Assembly (NCBI GenBank): GCA_002179805.1
Contig: NAVB01001142.1
Span: forward strand, 1 to 45,254
DNA length: 45,254 bases
From: Acanthamoeba lenticulata
Lineage: Eukaryota > Discosea > Longamoebia > Acanthamoebidae
Direction of reading: 5' to 3'
The translations under genes were made by a program, and so were the position numbers. The notes beneath the pieces are model-generated. The model was not told the DNA's origin, did no database searches, and worked only from the letters and a program-made list of their open reading frames with translations. Positions within the stretch are counted from its first letter, which is position 1. Each line of letters opens with the position of its first letter. Positions 21,767-33,700 of this stretch are shown here, piece by piece.

Positions 21767-23101
21767 TCAAATGGGCGCCTGGTAGGCTGCGTTCTCGACG
21801 ATGTTCGAGGGCGAGACGTAGACCGGGTTATTCACTCCCATGTTGAGCTGGAAGTCCTGCGCCTCGGTGGGCGCGAGCGTGGAGCTGGTCACCGGCTGGT
21901 GGGCGCCCTTCCAGAGCAGGTAACCGACTGCGCCGACGGCCGCGCCCGCCACGCCTCCGACGATGACCACGCCAGACACGACGCCCACGACCACGCCAGC
22001 AATGGCTCCGCCGGACATGCCTGGAGCAGCACGTAGCGTGTGTGTATGTGGTGTCAGGTCACGGTGCAGCTGCTTCTCGAGCTCATGAACAGATGACATC
22101 AAAGCGTACCTCCATCGACGGCAGCGACTGGCTCAGGGCTCTGTGGTGGAACCGACGATATCGTACATATGAGGCGAATGTGGGATGGGGATACGAGGCA
22201 GAAAGGGAAAGAGGTACCGAAGAGGGCGCAGTGATGTTGGTGCAGTCGTCGGTGGCTGGATCGACAGTGCCCAGAGGGTTATCCAAAGGGCAAACGCCTG
22301 TGGGCGCAAACGAAAGGTTGGTGGTGGCGCAAACTCTACGAATCAAACGCTGTCATGGCGCACCTGACATGTCGATGCGATCGCTCGACGTTGTGCACTC
22401 GCTGAAGACGATGGTGGGGCACACCATGCTCTCCCCGAGGGCGCTCACCAAGCCCAGTTCGCCCCACTGGAGCGTCACCCCGGAAAGGGCAATGTCAAAG
22501 GTGTAGCTGTTGTTCATGCAGGCGCAGCTGCTATGCTTGAAGTCGAACCTGCACCGGGCCCACAAACGATCAGCTTGGAGCTGAGGGAGAGCGCACGTGC
22601 AGAGCAAGCGGGAACGCACCGCCATGGGAAAGACAGAGTCTCATAAGAAGGGTCATAGGAGGGATCGTCGACACATCCAGACCAACAGCCGTACTGATTG
22701 ACCACGTCTGTAGTTTTGAACCTTGAGCCAAAGTACGACTTGGAGGGGGAGCGAGGATGGCGCACCTGGATCGGACGTGCCCAGGTCAACTACTAGAGAC
22801 GACAACTTGATGAGCGTGGTAATGTCTTTCTGGAGCTGCCGAAACTGGTAGCTCACCTTCCAAGAACAACTATCTCCTTCCAACGGAGTCGCGGTGACTC
22901 CGACCAGAATGCCATCAAGCGAAGTGTCTGGAGAAGAAGGTACATGATGATGAGCAAACACAAAACAAAGTTGTAGAGGAAAGAAGACGTACTTATTGCA
23001 CCATAGCAAGGGACGAATGATGTTTCCTGACCGTTGCAGATGCGTGGCAAGAGGAAACCAAGCAAGAGCAAGGTGACCCATGCAGCCATTCTTCGTTCCA
23101 T
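21767..23101 (-). CDS. Type I membrane protein with Cys-rich ectodomain and NPVY-containing tail
   Basis: Seven exons in phase: 23101-22993, 22927-22766, 22707-22620, 22548-22364, 22297-22218, 22140-22110 and 22020-21767. A signal peptide (MAAWVTLLLLGFLLPRICNG) precedes an ectodomain of about 190 residues. Its cysteines lie in YGCWSGCVDDP, KHSSCACMNNSYTF, CPTIVFSECTTS and VCPLDNPL, with sequons such as NNS and NIT. A membrane span follows (AIAGVVVGVVSGVVIVGG ... AVGAVGYLLW). The cytosolic tail of about 45 residues contains VNNPVYVSPSNIVENAAYQA. NPxY-type motifs bind PTB-domain and clathrin adaptor proteins in known receptors. No domain family was recognised for the ectodomain. A receptor- or adhesion-like role is inferred from topology only. 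Confidence 0.6.
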
Positions 23102-23685
23102 TACGTCTGTTTCTCGTCTTGAGGGCAGAATGAGCTGAGTTGCGCACTAAGCAAGTAATGGCGAACAAAGTCATGTCTGCACTAGTGCGGCACTTTCAAC
23201 TGCGGGCACACGTAGGAGTCCTTCGAAGCGGACGCTATCGCTTCCATTCCAAACAAAACACAAAGATCTGCAACGCAGCTTGAGCGCGCTTTTCCTCTTC
23301 GCCTGGGTTCAAGTAAAATTCTTGCCGACTTCATGTCGTTGTCGGTTCAATTCCGGCCACGTCCGCTCGAGAGCAGACGAAGAAGGAGAAGGGAGGTGAT
23401 GAAAGTGATGTTTCAAAGCAAAACTGGATTAGCGCTCTAAACAAAAGTCGGAAATGTACATCAAAATTCAGTGCTGCTGGTTGTTTGTCTGTTGTGGAGG
23501 TGCCTGCCTGCTTCCGCTTCAGAACAAACAAGCAAAATCTAACCCGCTCCTCGCCCTCGCCTCCATCAACGCCTCTCCTCCACCTTGCTCGTGCGTGCCG
23601 CGCACACCGCAGCGTGACGGCCGATCGGTCCTCGTAGGAGCCGGCTTCTCCTCCGCGACGTTGTTGGGCTCGGGTTGGGCTCCAT
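23102..23685. other. Intergenic, no gene recognised
   Basis: Upstream region of the type I membrane protein (minus strand) and downstream of the TLC-domain gene. No conserved coding frame is visible. A tRNA T-arm-like element at 23341-23357 lacks the rest of a tRNA and was rejected. Confidence 0.4.
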
Positions 23686-24834
23686 TCATGGCTGCCGGAT
23701 GAGGAGCTCCTTCTTGCGGGTGCAGAAGTGCTTGAGGAGGCCCTGAGCGATCTTGACGGACCAGAAGCTGTTAAGCGCGCACAGGGTACCCACGAGGACG
23801 ATCTGGATGATCTTCATCAAGACCGAGTAGTCTGGCGTCTCCCACAGGACGTAGATGCAGCCCCGCACAAACACGTAGGGCAGCGGCAAGGTCCGCACGA
23901 GGAAGAAGCTGAGAGACATCAGCAGGCCCACGATCAGGTACACCGCCCGGTCCTTCATCTGCAACGTGTAGAACTTCCACCGAAGGTTGACGAAGATCGT
24001 CGACACCTCGGTCAGCAGGTAGTACGAGATGAGCCACTCCGGCACGTTGTAGAGCAGCGCCGCCCAACTGGAGTTGTGCCAAACGTTTGCGTCAGAGGGC
24101 GGTTGGCTGGTCCGCTTGCGAACAAGGAGGGAGGGAGGGAAGAGAGGGGGGGGGAGCGACGTGCCTGCCGATGGTGCCAACGCCGTGGTGAATAAGCGTG
24201 CAAAAGTCCTCTTTAAAGTCCTTCCAGTGGGTGAGGACGACAAAGATGTCATAGACGAAGTAGCCCGCCGTGTGCGTCAGCAGCACCGACTGTCCCCATA
24301 TACGGCAGCGGCGAGATGAGAAGGGTTGCACTCTAGAACAAGACGTCACGTGGGGGTGGCGCACCTTGGGCAAGACGTTCAAGTTCCACAAGAGCGCGAG
24401 AATGAGAGACCCGATAGCGTGCTCAGTGCTCACCATACGGCAGTACCACTCCACTTCGCTGCTCAGCACGCCGTCGTGTTATCTTAGCGTGTGTATTCGC
24501 GCCACGGAGCTTGTATCATTGAACAAAGGGCGGGAAGGGAACCTGTCGTAAGGGATGTTGAGATCTTGCAGCCTTTTCTTGAACTGCTGGAACCGGCGAA
24601 AGGCAAACCGGAAGAACCAATACCTGTAAACGTTGAACTTTCAGCACAATAAAAAAATAAAATAAAATGAGTTAATCGGAGCAAAACGCACCAAGCCATG
24701 TGGTAGACACACCAAATGCTGAAAAGGGTCAATGGAAACTCGGCTTCACCAAGTGGAGATTCTTCATTTGGTGGAGTTGACAAACGGGGGAGTGTGTCGC
24801 CATCGAACAGGTTCGTAGCGCCTCCCTCTTCCAT
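23686..24834 (-). CDS. TLC-domain multi-pass membrane protein (TLCD4/TMEM56-like)
   Basis: About five exons. The start is either ATG 24834 (MEEGGATNLFDGDTL) or 24927 in the same frame. Hydrophobic segments include FPLTLFSIWCVYHMAW, HAIGSLILALLWNLNV, TAGYFVYDIFVVL, AVYLIVGLLMSLSFFLV and MKIIQIVLVGTLCALNSFW. The diagnostic TLC motif is present as DFCTLIHHGVGTIGS (the conserved His pair), followed by LLYNVPEWLISYYLLTEVST. The TLC (TRAM-LAG1-CLN8) fold covers ceramide synthases and lipid-sensing or lipid-transport proteins. The sequence lacks the Lag1 H-H-x3-D motif typical of ceramide synthases, so a TLCD-type lipid role is inferred. It ends with a basic tail (CTRKKELLIRQP) suited to the cytosolic face. 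The intron 24068-24164 starts with gcacgt and appears to be GC-AG. Confidence 0.75.
24068..24164 (-). other. Probable GC-AG intron in the TLC-domain gene
   Basis: The exon ends ATC GGC AG followed by gcacgtcg, and the acceptor is aactccag before T TGG GCG GCG. Phase 2 matches on both sides and gives HHGVGTIGSWAALLYNVPEW. Another acceptor in the same phase lies upstream near 24106, so the 3' end is less certain than the donor. Confidence 0.6.
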
Positions 24835-25406
24835 TCTGCACGACCATCCAACACGACGCGTCTCCGCGCCTTTTTTCTGTCGGGGCACTCCGAACCTCCG
24901 CCGTGGCTGGTTAAAACCCAGAAGCATAATTACTATCCTGCATTTCTTATATTATCAAGTCAGAGAGCTATTCATTCAAGCTGCACTTTTTGTGAACCTT
25001 GCGGAAGAACACATAATCAGAACATTACATGGTAACGTCAGGGCAGATCAGCATCTCGGTTCTCCCAGGAAGCAGGGAATCCGGAAGCCGGAAACAATTG
25101 GGAAAATTCGAAAAGCTCGTTACCAAACATCGAAAGAACTGTAAACGAGGTGAAATTTCTTCTCATGCTCAAGGCCTGGCTAACATGCATAAAGGAACAG
25201 AGGCTCGGAAAGAAGAGAGAAACTTTCTCAAGGTGTTGTTATGGAAGGGAGTGCGTTAATGGGGTGCCGGCGTTCCTTCATGCCGGAGCGTCCACCCTCC
25301 ATTCCTCTGTTCTCCCTTGGAGTCTGCCAGACCACGAGACCTGCGCCAGAGCAGCCAAACCGCCTGCGTCCAGCTACAGCTCTTTCACACACCCCTCGGC
25401 GCGATA
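24835..25406. promoter_or_regulatory. Divergent intergenic region
   Basis: Between the TLC-domain gene (minus) and the first CudA-like gene (plus). Depending on which TLC start is used, 479-572 bp are available for two promoters. An in-frame upstream ATG at 25317 could lengthen the CudA-like protein by 30 residues. Otherwise no coding frame is convincing. Confidence 0.35.
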
Positions 25407-27661
25407 ATGAAGGCCGCCCACAAGACAGTCGTGCATGTCGCAGAGGACGGTTCCTCCTTTTCGCCAGGCCGGTCCGGTAGCATGTCGTCGTCTTCTCCCA
25501 TCTCCTCGCCCCCAGTCCCCGCTTCGCTCACCACCTACCTGGAAGAAGAGGAGCTCAGCCTAAATGAGGACTTTGCCTCGCTTGCCGCCAAGTATGCTCC
25601 ACCGCTGCCTACCCAAACTGAAGAGGGGTGACTAACGACGCTTGCCGCATTCTCCCTCCACGCCCCAGTTTCGAGCTAAGGATCCTCACGCAGCCACCAG
25701 CCAAGACCGTCTATCAGCGCATCCTCAAGCCTTTCCCGAGCGTCGTGCTCGCTCCCAAAGGTAAGGAAGCTCTTCCTTCCTGCAGCGGCAGCAGCGCACT
25801 TTTTGCCTCTTCACGTGTTGCGGGTGAATTGCGAAATTTCCATGATTGAATACTGCCCAAACTATGCGCGCTTTATGGCAAGTCGACACGCAGCTGTATG
25901 TGCACGAGACAGGCCCGGGCGTCTCACGTGTTCGTTCGTTATTGTTGTGTGCGAAGCAGAAGCGTCTCACGACGATGACGGGCCCGCTCTGCTGGCCTCC
26001 TTTGCCAACGGGTCAACTGCCTCGGCCCAGAACGGCGCGGCGACAACCACCCACAACAACAACTTCCCCACGGGGCCTCAGTATGCGGGCCTCTTTCTCG
26101 AGGCCTCGCTAGTGCGCAACGACACCGGCGCGTCGGTGGCCAAGTGCCTCGACGGCAACTGCATGGCCCGCTTCGAGCGCAGCTCATGGAACGGTGGCGT
26201 CCTCACGGCCACCTTCAAGAAGCTCAAAATTCTGTCGACGTCCCAGCAACTCCAGGTAACGACGCACGAGCTCATCCATGTTTTTCCGCGGCCCTCAATG
26301 ACGACGTCGCTGACACGCCATGTGGCGATTGCATTTTCCAGGGCGCTCTGCTTAGGCTCCAGTTTACGCTAAAGAAGTACACTGGCAGCACCTTCGCCAC
26401 CGTCAACATCCCCAATCGTTCCGTCCTGTCGCATCCGATCGAAGTCTTCTCCCATTCGCAGTATCTCCACAAGAAAAAGGAAAAGCGTACGTGTTGCTTT
26501 GCGTTCTCCTCCCCCAGCTGCCGCGATCTGTCATTCTCGTCCCCCTTCAACTGACGTTATCTTCCGCTTTTTCTCTTCTCGCTGTCCAGGAGAGGCCAAG
26601 TTCGACACCCCGCAGCGTCGCGTCACGGATGACGACGAGCAGGGCCGAGGAGGCAAGCTCCGCAGAATCGATCATGACAGCGTGCACTTCAACCTCATCG
26701 CGGCCATTAAGGTGCCGTCTCTTGGCCCCGCCCCCTCGAAGCTTTTTCGTCCCCGTGCGATCCCCAGCTCTACTCACGCCTTGTGCGGATCCAACACCAG
26801 GCCTTCCAGGAGCAGGGCGGGACGAAGGAGGTGCTCATTCGGTGCATCGAGGCCTGCTACGGCGATGACGACGCCACCCGGCGCCACTCTTCTCCCATCG
26901 TCACCAATCCCGCGTGGGAGATCACACTCGAAGACCCGTCGCGGCATCAACAGCAACAACAGCCACAGTCCGCCCATCTGCCGCACTCTCGGGCCAACAG
27001 CTGGATCGCGTCGCAACAGTGCGAGTCGTTGCCCTCGGCTGCCGGCCCCAGGCCGACGACCACGACCAGCGCCAGCAGCAACTACGAGCCCTTTGCCAAC
27101 CAGAGGCGAGCCAGGGAGCACGAGAGCACGGAGCGCTCGTCGCAGCCGAGCCTGCCGCCGCTTCGCCAGGAACTGGGCGCCGTGCTGCAGGCCACCCAGC
27201 CTCCACGGCCGCTGCAGCATGTCTGGCCCGTCGACGTGCCGCAGCCGTCTCCTGCGCAGCCGCGCCACCGAGGCTCCCTCCCGGAGGAGCACGTGGCGGC
27301 GGTCCACCAAAGCGCTTCATCTCCTCCTCCTCGTCATCATCGGCCCCACTCCTCGTCCTTCTCGTCTTCGACGCCCTCGTCCCGACAGCCGAGCAACATT
27401 TTGCCGTCGCTCTCTTCTCTCCTCCTCCTCCCTCCGTCGGCCCCCAGTGCTGCTGTTGCTGCTGTGGCGCAAGTGCAGACCCCTCGCGTCTTGGGTTCGG
27501 CATCATCGTCGTCAGAGGCCGTTGTCGGCGGCAGCGCGCTGCCTTCATTCTTCCCCTACCAGCACGCGCTGTCACACTTGCCGTCTTCGCGCGACTTTGA
27601 GGCCGCCTCCCACAAGCGGAAGCGCGACCACCTTCTGGCCTCCTCCTCCGCTTTTGTCTAA
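25407..27661 (+). CDS. CudA-like DNA-binding transcription factor, copy 1
   Basis: Six exons: 25407-25627, 25669-25760, 25960-26255, 26342-26485, 26590-26711 and 26768-27661. The conserved core reads FELRILTQPPAKTVYQRILK, PFPSVVL, YAGLFLEASLVRNDTGASVA, CLDGNCMARF, LTATFKKLKILSTSQQLQGA, LLRLQFTLKKYTG and LSHPIEVFSHSQYL. As I recall it, this pattern is that of the Dictyostelium CudA family of sequence-specific transcription factors. The second half (REAKFDTPQRR..., VRIQHQAFQEQGGTKEVLIR) is followed by about 250 low-complexity residues rich in Gln, Ser and Pro, typical of activation regions. It ends near the basic HKRKRDH, a likely nuclear localisation signal. The intron 25761-25959 is unusually long at 199 nt. 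Family naming rests on memory of the motif; being DNA-binding is more certain than the exact family. Confidence 0.7.
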
Positions 27662-27791
27662 GGCCCGCATCTTTCTCTTGTACATTTCGCTCTTTCCTGT
27701 CTGTAAATTCCCGCTTCATCTCGAACAACAACAATGTATTTGCGCTCAAAACAACAACTCCTCTCTGGTCGCTCGGCGGCGCCAACTCTCC
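27662..27791. other. Convergent 3' ends
   Basis: Only 130 bp lie between the stop codons of the CudA-like gene (plus) and the chimeric Hsp70 gene (minus), so their 3' untranslated regions must be very short or overlap. Confidence 0.5.
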
Positions 27792-30700
27792 CTAGTCCAC
27801 CTCTTCCACGCTTGGCCCACCGGTGGTGGTTGGCGACGCCAGGGTCACCGGGTGGAGGACGGTGTCGGGCGCGGCACGTGGGAAGACGAGTTTTTGCGTA
27901 AGAAGCTGTCGCAGGTCGTCCACCTGCTGGCTGAGGGCTTGCAGCATGGTGTTGGCCTGCGCCAGGACGCGCGCGTTCGTCTCCTCCACGCGGGCGCTCG
28001 CGGCGGCCATCGCCGACTGCGCGCTGGTGATGGCGTCGTCCAGCAGGCGCTCCACGGCCTCGCGGGTGTCCTCCAGCCCCCCTGCAAGCAAGTGGGCGCA
28101 CAGTTGCGCGCGGGCCTTGGCCGCCAGGAGCTCCCACTCCTCTTCCCTGTCCGCTATGCGCCAGCCGAGGAAAGCCAGCGCGGCCAGCGTCGCCCTCACC
28201 TGGAGTGACGCGACGCGCGTAAGTCTCTTGCACGACCGCTATGGCCAAGTGGGGAGGCGGGCAGTGACTGTGCGTATGCGTACAATCTCGGCCAGGGGCT
28301 CGTCAAGTCGCACGGGCAGAGGCCAATCGTGTTGGCGCGGGTCAAACCCAATCGCCTCGACCAACTGCGCGTCCATGTGCCACTCTCCTGAGCCCCCCCT
28401 CAAGGAGTGAGCCGCCAGGCCAGGGCGTGGTGGGGAGCAACAGCAGCAGCTCTTTAGTGTACCGTTTGCCTTTTGGAGCTCGACTACCCGCATGTACTGC
28501 TGCTCGATCTTGGCCCACTGCAGGTGTGTGTATGTGTGTGGAGATGAGGTGTTGTGAGCAAGAGCTCTTCATCATCTGCCCTTCTCTTGGGGGCGACGTG
28601 CCATATCCTCGCGCATGTCGGCCACTTGAGCAGACAGGTCGTCCACCGCCCTGACTGCGGCGTTGAGGTTTCTGGTGAAGGGCGACAATCGGTAGCTTGC
28701 ACTGCAAGCTGCGCGTGCGTCGCGAGTGGCGGCGTTACTCAAAGCGGCGGACCGTCAACGGCGAGGAGAGAGCAGAGCCGGACCACGAGGCCCGCAGAGG
28801 CCCTCCACGATCTGACGGAGGTCCTCATCCTCGGCCCGGAATGCTTCGGCTTCGCGGACCATCCGCTCAACGTCGTCCTTGCTGAGCCTCCCCTGCAAGA
28901 CAAACCGGCTCAACCATCAGATCACCAGCCGAGAGAGGCGACAAGGGAGGAACGGGGAGGGAAGCGACAAACAACCCGATCGTTGAGGATGGTGCATTGG
29001 GCACGCGTGAGGGTCTGCAGCTCGGTGGCCTGCACGTTCAGCACCCCGTTCGCGTCCAGGTCCATCTTGACCTCGACCATCACGTCCTTCCCGGCCTGTC
29101 ATTATCGGGGTTCAAAAGCATGTGAGCCGGTCTCGTCGTGGAGGGAGCTGCTGGGGCTGATGAGGAGGAGGAGGAGGACCAGGTGAGGCAGGGTCAGCAT
29201 CAGCTGGTCGATGCAGTTGTTGTCCTTGGCCAACGGGCGCTCGCCCTCGTAGATCGCCAAGTGGAGCTTGCTGTCCGGAGGGACGGTGGCCCCGCACGAA
29301 AGAGTCTTGATGCACGGGATCGTCGTGTTGCGCAGGATCACCGGACGCACGAAGCCCGTGTCGGCCACGTCCACCCCTTTTCGCGCACCCCGCCCGCGCT
29401 TTCACCATCAGCCGAGGTTGGTGGTGATGACGAAGTCCAGGAGGACGTACCGATGGTGAGCGGAATCACGTCGAGCAAGAGGAGGTCCTGCGTGGCGGCG
29501 GTTCGCTGCGTCTTGACCATCTTGGTGGCGGCCACTCCGCCCACGCACGATCGCATTTCTGTGCGTGCGGGGGTGTGTGTTGATAACATGAGGACTTGGC
29601 TTTAGCTCAAAAAGAAACGATCCTCGATTGGCGGAGATCTATCTACGCACCGGGGACGGCAGCGACGACGGTGCCCTCTGTGGCGGCCTCGCGTTCCTCG
29701 ACGGCCACAAAGGAGGCCTCCGACGAGGCCACCCCGAACCGGAGGGACGTGGCCGCGATCTGCTCCCTGATCTCCCGCTGGCGCTCGCACGGCGTGCTGG
29801 GCAACGCGGCCTCTTCTTCGAGCTCGCTGATGAGCTGTTTGGCCGCGAGCTTGTGCATGAGCCTCCCGCGCGAGCGGCCCATCGGCCGGGCCGAGCAGGT
29901 AACCCGCCCGCCCGTGCTCGTGGCCTCAAACTTGATCTCTTCCTCCAGCTCCATCTCCTGCTTGTCGTCGAGCAGAGCGACGAGCGTCACCTTTTGGCCG
30001 CTGTAAACCGGGCCGATGACCTGCGCAGCAGCGTGACGTCGCCAGTCAAGGAATGGACAGGGCTGATCCTGGGGATCGACTCCTCAACGTACGCGTGGAG
30101 CGACTTCGCGGACGGGCAGGGCGCCCCACGAGACGCGGGCGTCGGTCATGAACGATTGCAGGGCGTTGCGCAGCTGCCGCATGACCTTGCCTTCGATCCG
30201 CTCCCCATCCGCCACGAGCTCGTACTGTTGCCGGACATTTCCGTGAGTGAATCGTGTGTGGGTGTGTGTGCGTCGATGGTCTGGTGGTTTAAGGGAGAGG
30301 AGGCAGGTTGTACGTACGGTGCCGCGCCCGGCGTGGGCCGTGCCCTTGACGAGGCGATGACTGGCGCCGGCCCCGATGCCCAAGGTGAACACGCGCGTGT
30401 TCTTGCTATGCTGTTTCACAAACTGGATCACTTGCTCCGTGTTGCTCACCTCCCCTGTAGCGATTCTCAGTCAGTCCCGCATTTATTATTATTATTATTT
30501 TTTTTTTAAATATGTAAAAGCGCCCAAAGAAGAGTACCGTCGGTGAGGAGAATGATTTGACGAGGCACGCCTGGCTTCTCGGGCACTCGGAAGATCGCCG
30601 CCAGAGGACTGGAAGGTCCATCGGACTCTCACCGTGAGCCGCGGATGCGAGTGGACCAGAGGTTCGAGGGGGAAGGTGAAGGAGGAGGCCCGCGTACTCG

Positions 30701-33700
30701 AGGATCTCGGTGCCGCCCAGATCGGCCTGGAGTGCGATCACATGGCGCTGGGCCTGTTGGAGGCTGTTGTCCTTGTAGGGCATCGACAGCGGGAAGAGAG
30801 ACGTGTGGGTCGAGCCAAAGCCTGCAGCCAGAATTTCTAGGTCAAAAAGGACGGGGAGGTGCCATTGGCTGCCAACATACCGACAATGTTAAAGGACACG
30901 TGCTCCCCAGGCAGGCTCTTGAGGAACAACATGAGCGCGTTCCTGGCCTGTTCAATGGGCCGGCCGCTCATGGAGCCCGACCTTGAAGCAGGTGCGTTGA
31001 GTCAACGTTGAGAGTCAACACAACATGTGATTACAACAAACACCAGCGCGGGCAACGTACCGATCGACGAGAAAGATGATCTCAACCGGCAGACCGCTGG
31101 TCACTGTCGCCGTTGGCGGAAACTCGGGGTAGAAGGTAACCGCCGCAGCTGTGCTGAGCTCGCCTTCCGGCCCCTCGTTGGTCTCGACCCACCAGCGATG
31201 AGCGCGCGGCTCCCTTTCCTCGATCTTCAGCACAAACTCCTTGGCCAGGCTCGCGGTGATGCTGGCCTTGGCCTCGCAGCCTGCAATCGCGAGACACACG
31301 GGCAGTGAGCTCAGCGCCTTGCAGCCCACATATGCAGCAAACGGACCGTTCAGCTCGGCGCGAACGTCGGGGTGGGTTGGCGAAGAGATGGCCACCAACG
31401 GCGACGCCGCGCGGCACTCCACGTTGATTGTGGTGAGCGCGTCCACCGTGGCCGGCGTGGTGACCGCGCTGCTCCCCTGCGGGACATACTTGCTCGCTGT
31501 GACGAATAAGAGGCGTTGATCAGTGGCCCACTGCAAGCGAGAGGGGGGCGAGGACGTACATGAGAAGGTGGGGAGGGAGAAACGGAGTGCGTTGCCCTCG
31601 AGCGCCAAGTCCGACACGTAGCTGATCTGGATGGTCGCCACTCCGCCCGGCGGCAGATTGCCTGCAAGACGGGCAACAGATCAATGCCTATGCGAGCGAC
31701 TCAAGACGATGCCTCTGCGGAAGCATGTACCGACGTTGATCTGGAAAATGTCGCCCGTGAGTTGCTCCAAGAGGTATGCGCCATGGCCCGAGCTGATGGC
31801 GTCGTCATAGTCATCACGGGCCTGCTGCTTCTCCTTGACGATGGCGCGCACCACGCGCCCGTCGACCTCGGCCGAGAAGGCAAACACAGCGGAGCCCTCC
31901 TCGACCGGGTAGACGTAGGTCGCCTCCACCGGATTGGAGGTGGCGTTCATGAAGGTCTGCGTCACCGTCACCTCTGCCCGTGTGTCCTCGATCAACGCGT
32001 CGACTTGGCTCGCCGTTAGGGAGAGACTAGTTTGGCCGCAGTAGAGTCCAGCTCCCTGCTCGACGCCCATGAACCAAATTATAAAAATTGAAATAAAAGC
32101 TTAAACAGTAAAAGAAATCATTAAAAAATTCGCCAGTGCGTACACAGATGTTCCAGAAAGGAGCAGGGCACATCTCCCACCAGGTGGTTGGGGCGGGGCG
32201 AAGAAGGTACGCCCCCAACTGGGCCGCTCCACACGCTTCGACGTGCTCGGGGCTGATTCTGCTCAATCCAGGGTCAGACGGGATCAGAACTCAACAATGG
32301 ACGACCAGCCGAGCCCCTGTGGGGAAAGAAAGACGCACGAATTGTGGATGACGGCTCGAGGGAAGCGCTCCCGTAACAGGGCGGCAATCTTGGGCATGTT
32401 GCAGCAGCCACCACTGAGGACCACGTGCTCGATTTGTTCCGATGCTCGCTTGGCCTCCATCAGCGCAGCGTCGATCTCGCTCATGCACCGCGCTACGCAC
32501 GCAACAATATAAGCGTTGTTGCTTCTCTGGCCTAAGAGGATCAGGCAGATCATGTGTCAAGTAAGCGCACCATAGAGCGGCTGGACGAGATGTTCAAAGA
32601 GCGCTCTCGAGACCCTGCCCAGTAGTTCGTCAGTCTCCCACGGCTTGTGGATCGGAGAGGATCACGTACTGGCATTCGAGATCGAGATCGGGGCCGTGGA
32701 TGGAATCGACTTCCACCACTGTTGTGGGATTACGCGACAGGAGACGCATCGCGCGCTCGCACACATACCTCAGGCGGGCCTGGGTCCGTGAAGGGGTCAG
32801 TCAGGCCAGACGTGTGGTGGTGGTGGTGGGAGGAGAGCTGAGTGGCACGCACCATGGGGCGAGCGATCTGGCTCAGATCGATGTTATGAGCCTTCTTGAA
32901 GTGGGCAGCGCAGTGCGCGGCCAACGCTTCGACAAAGTCCCACCCTCCGAGTCGCGTCGTCTTCGCCGCAAGCACTGCAGCAACGATTGCGATTGTCAGC
33001 CATAAGTAGCATTATATGATGTGGATCCACGGCAGGCCACCCCTGGAGGAGAAGGCTCCCTACCTTCGTAAATGCCATCATCCAAGCCCAAGACGGTAGT
33101 GTTGAGTGTGGTGGCGCCCAGGTTAAAGACCAACACATTCAGCTCGCGGCCACTGCTGTGACAACAAGGGTGGAATCAGCTCTTAAATTGTCTCAGCCAC
33201 GGTGTGAGCACGGCGCAGGCGTACTTGGGCTGATTGTGTAAGCCATATGCGTTCGTGGCTGCCGTAGGCTCATTTATGATTCGCAACACATTGAACCCGG
33301 CAATCACAGCGGAGTCTGTGTGCGAGCTCATGCAGCTCAGGACAGGTTTTCGTGAAAGCAAGGCAGAGGGATGTACCCTTCATCTCCTGACGCTGCTCCG
33401 ACGTAAAGTGAGGTGGCACTGTGAGGACTGCTTGGGTCAGGCTCTGTCATGTGCAAGAAATCGGGTGAGCACTCCCCGCCAGCCTCATGTGAAATTTGTG
33501 GGGAGGCACTTGCCTTGCCCATGTCAGCCTCAGCTCTCCGCTTCACCTCGGCCAGGCAGGAGATGACCATCTCCGAGGGCGCCTTCAGCTCGATACTTTG
33601 CTTCTTGTGCGTTGAAACCAATACCCCATTGATCAATCCAGGCATGTGCAAGCTTCGCAGCAGGATGCCTTACCCTAGACTCTTCGCCAGTTGTGGCTGC

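Noticed and set aside
23341..23357. tRNA T-arm-like sequence (GTCGG TTCAATT CCGGC)
   Set aside because: The T stem and loop are good, but no matching 5' acceptor strand, D arm or seven-base anticodon loop could be folded within 100 nt upstream.
25761..25959. Possible extra exon (reading QLYVHETGPGVS) inside the long CudA-like intron
   Set aside because: It has plausible splice edges, but it does not fit the family pattern between PSVVLAPK and the next conserved block, and removal of the whole 199 nt preserves phase.
26499..28208. 569-codon open plus-strand frame rich in Arg, Ser and Pro
   Set aside because: It overlaps the CudA-like exons in another frame and runs into the antisense of the chimeric Hsp70 gene. 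It has no conserved motif and is explained by GC-rich composition.
31296..31361. Possible 66-nt intron inside the VIT-vWA spacer exon of the chimeric gene
   Set aside because: Donor, acceptor and phase fit, but its length is a multiple of three and it has no stop, so retention is equally possible. Left as coding, flagged only here.
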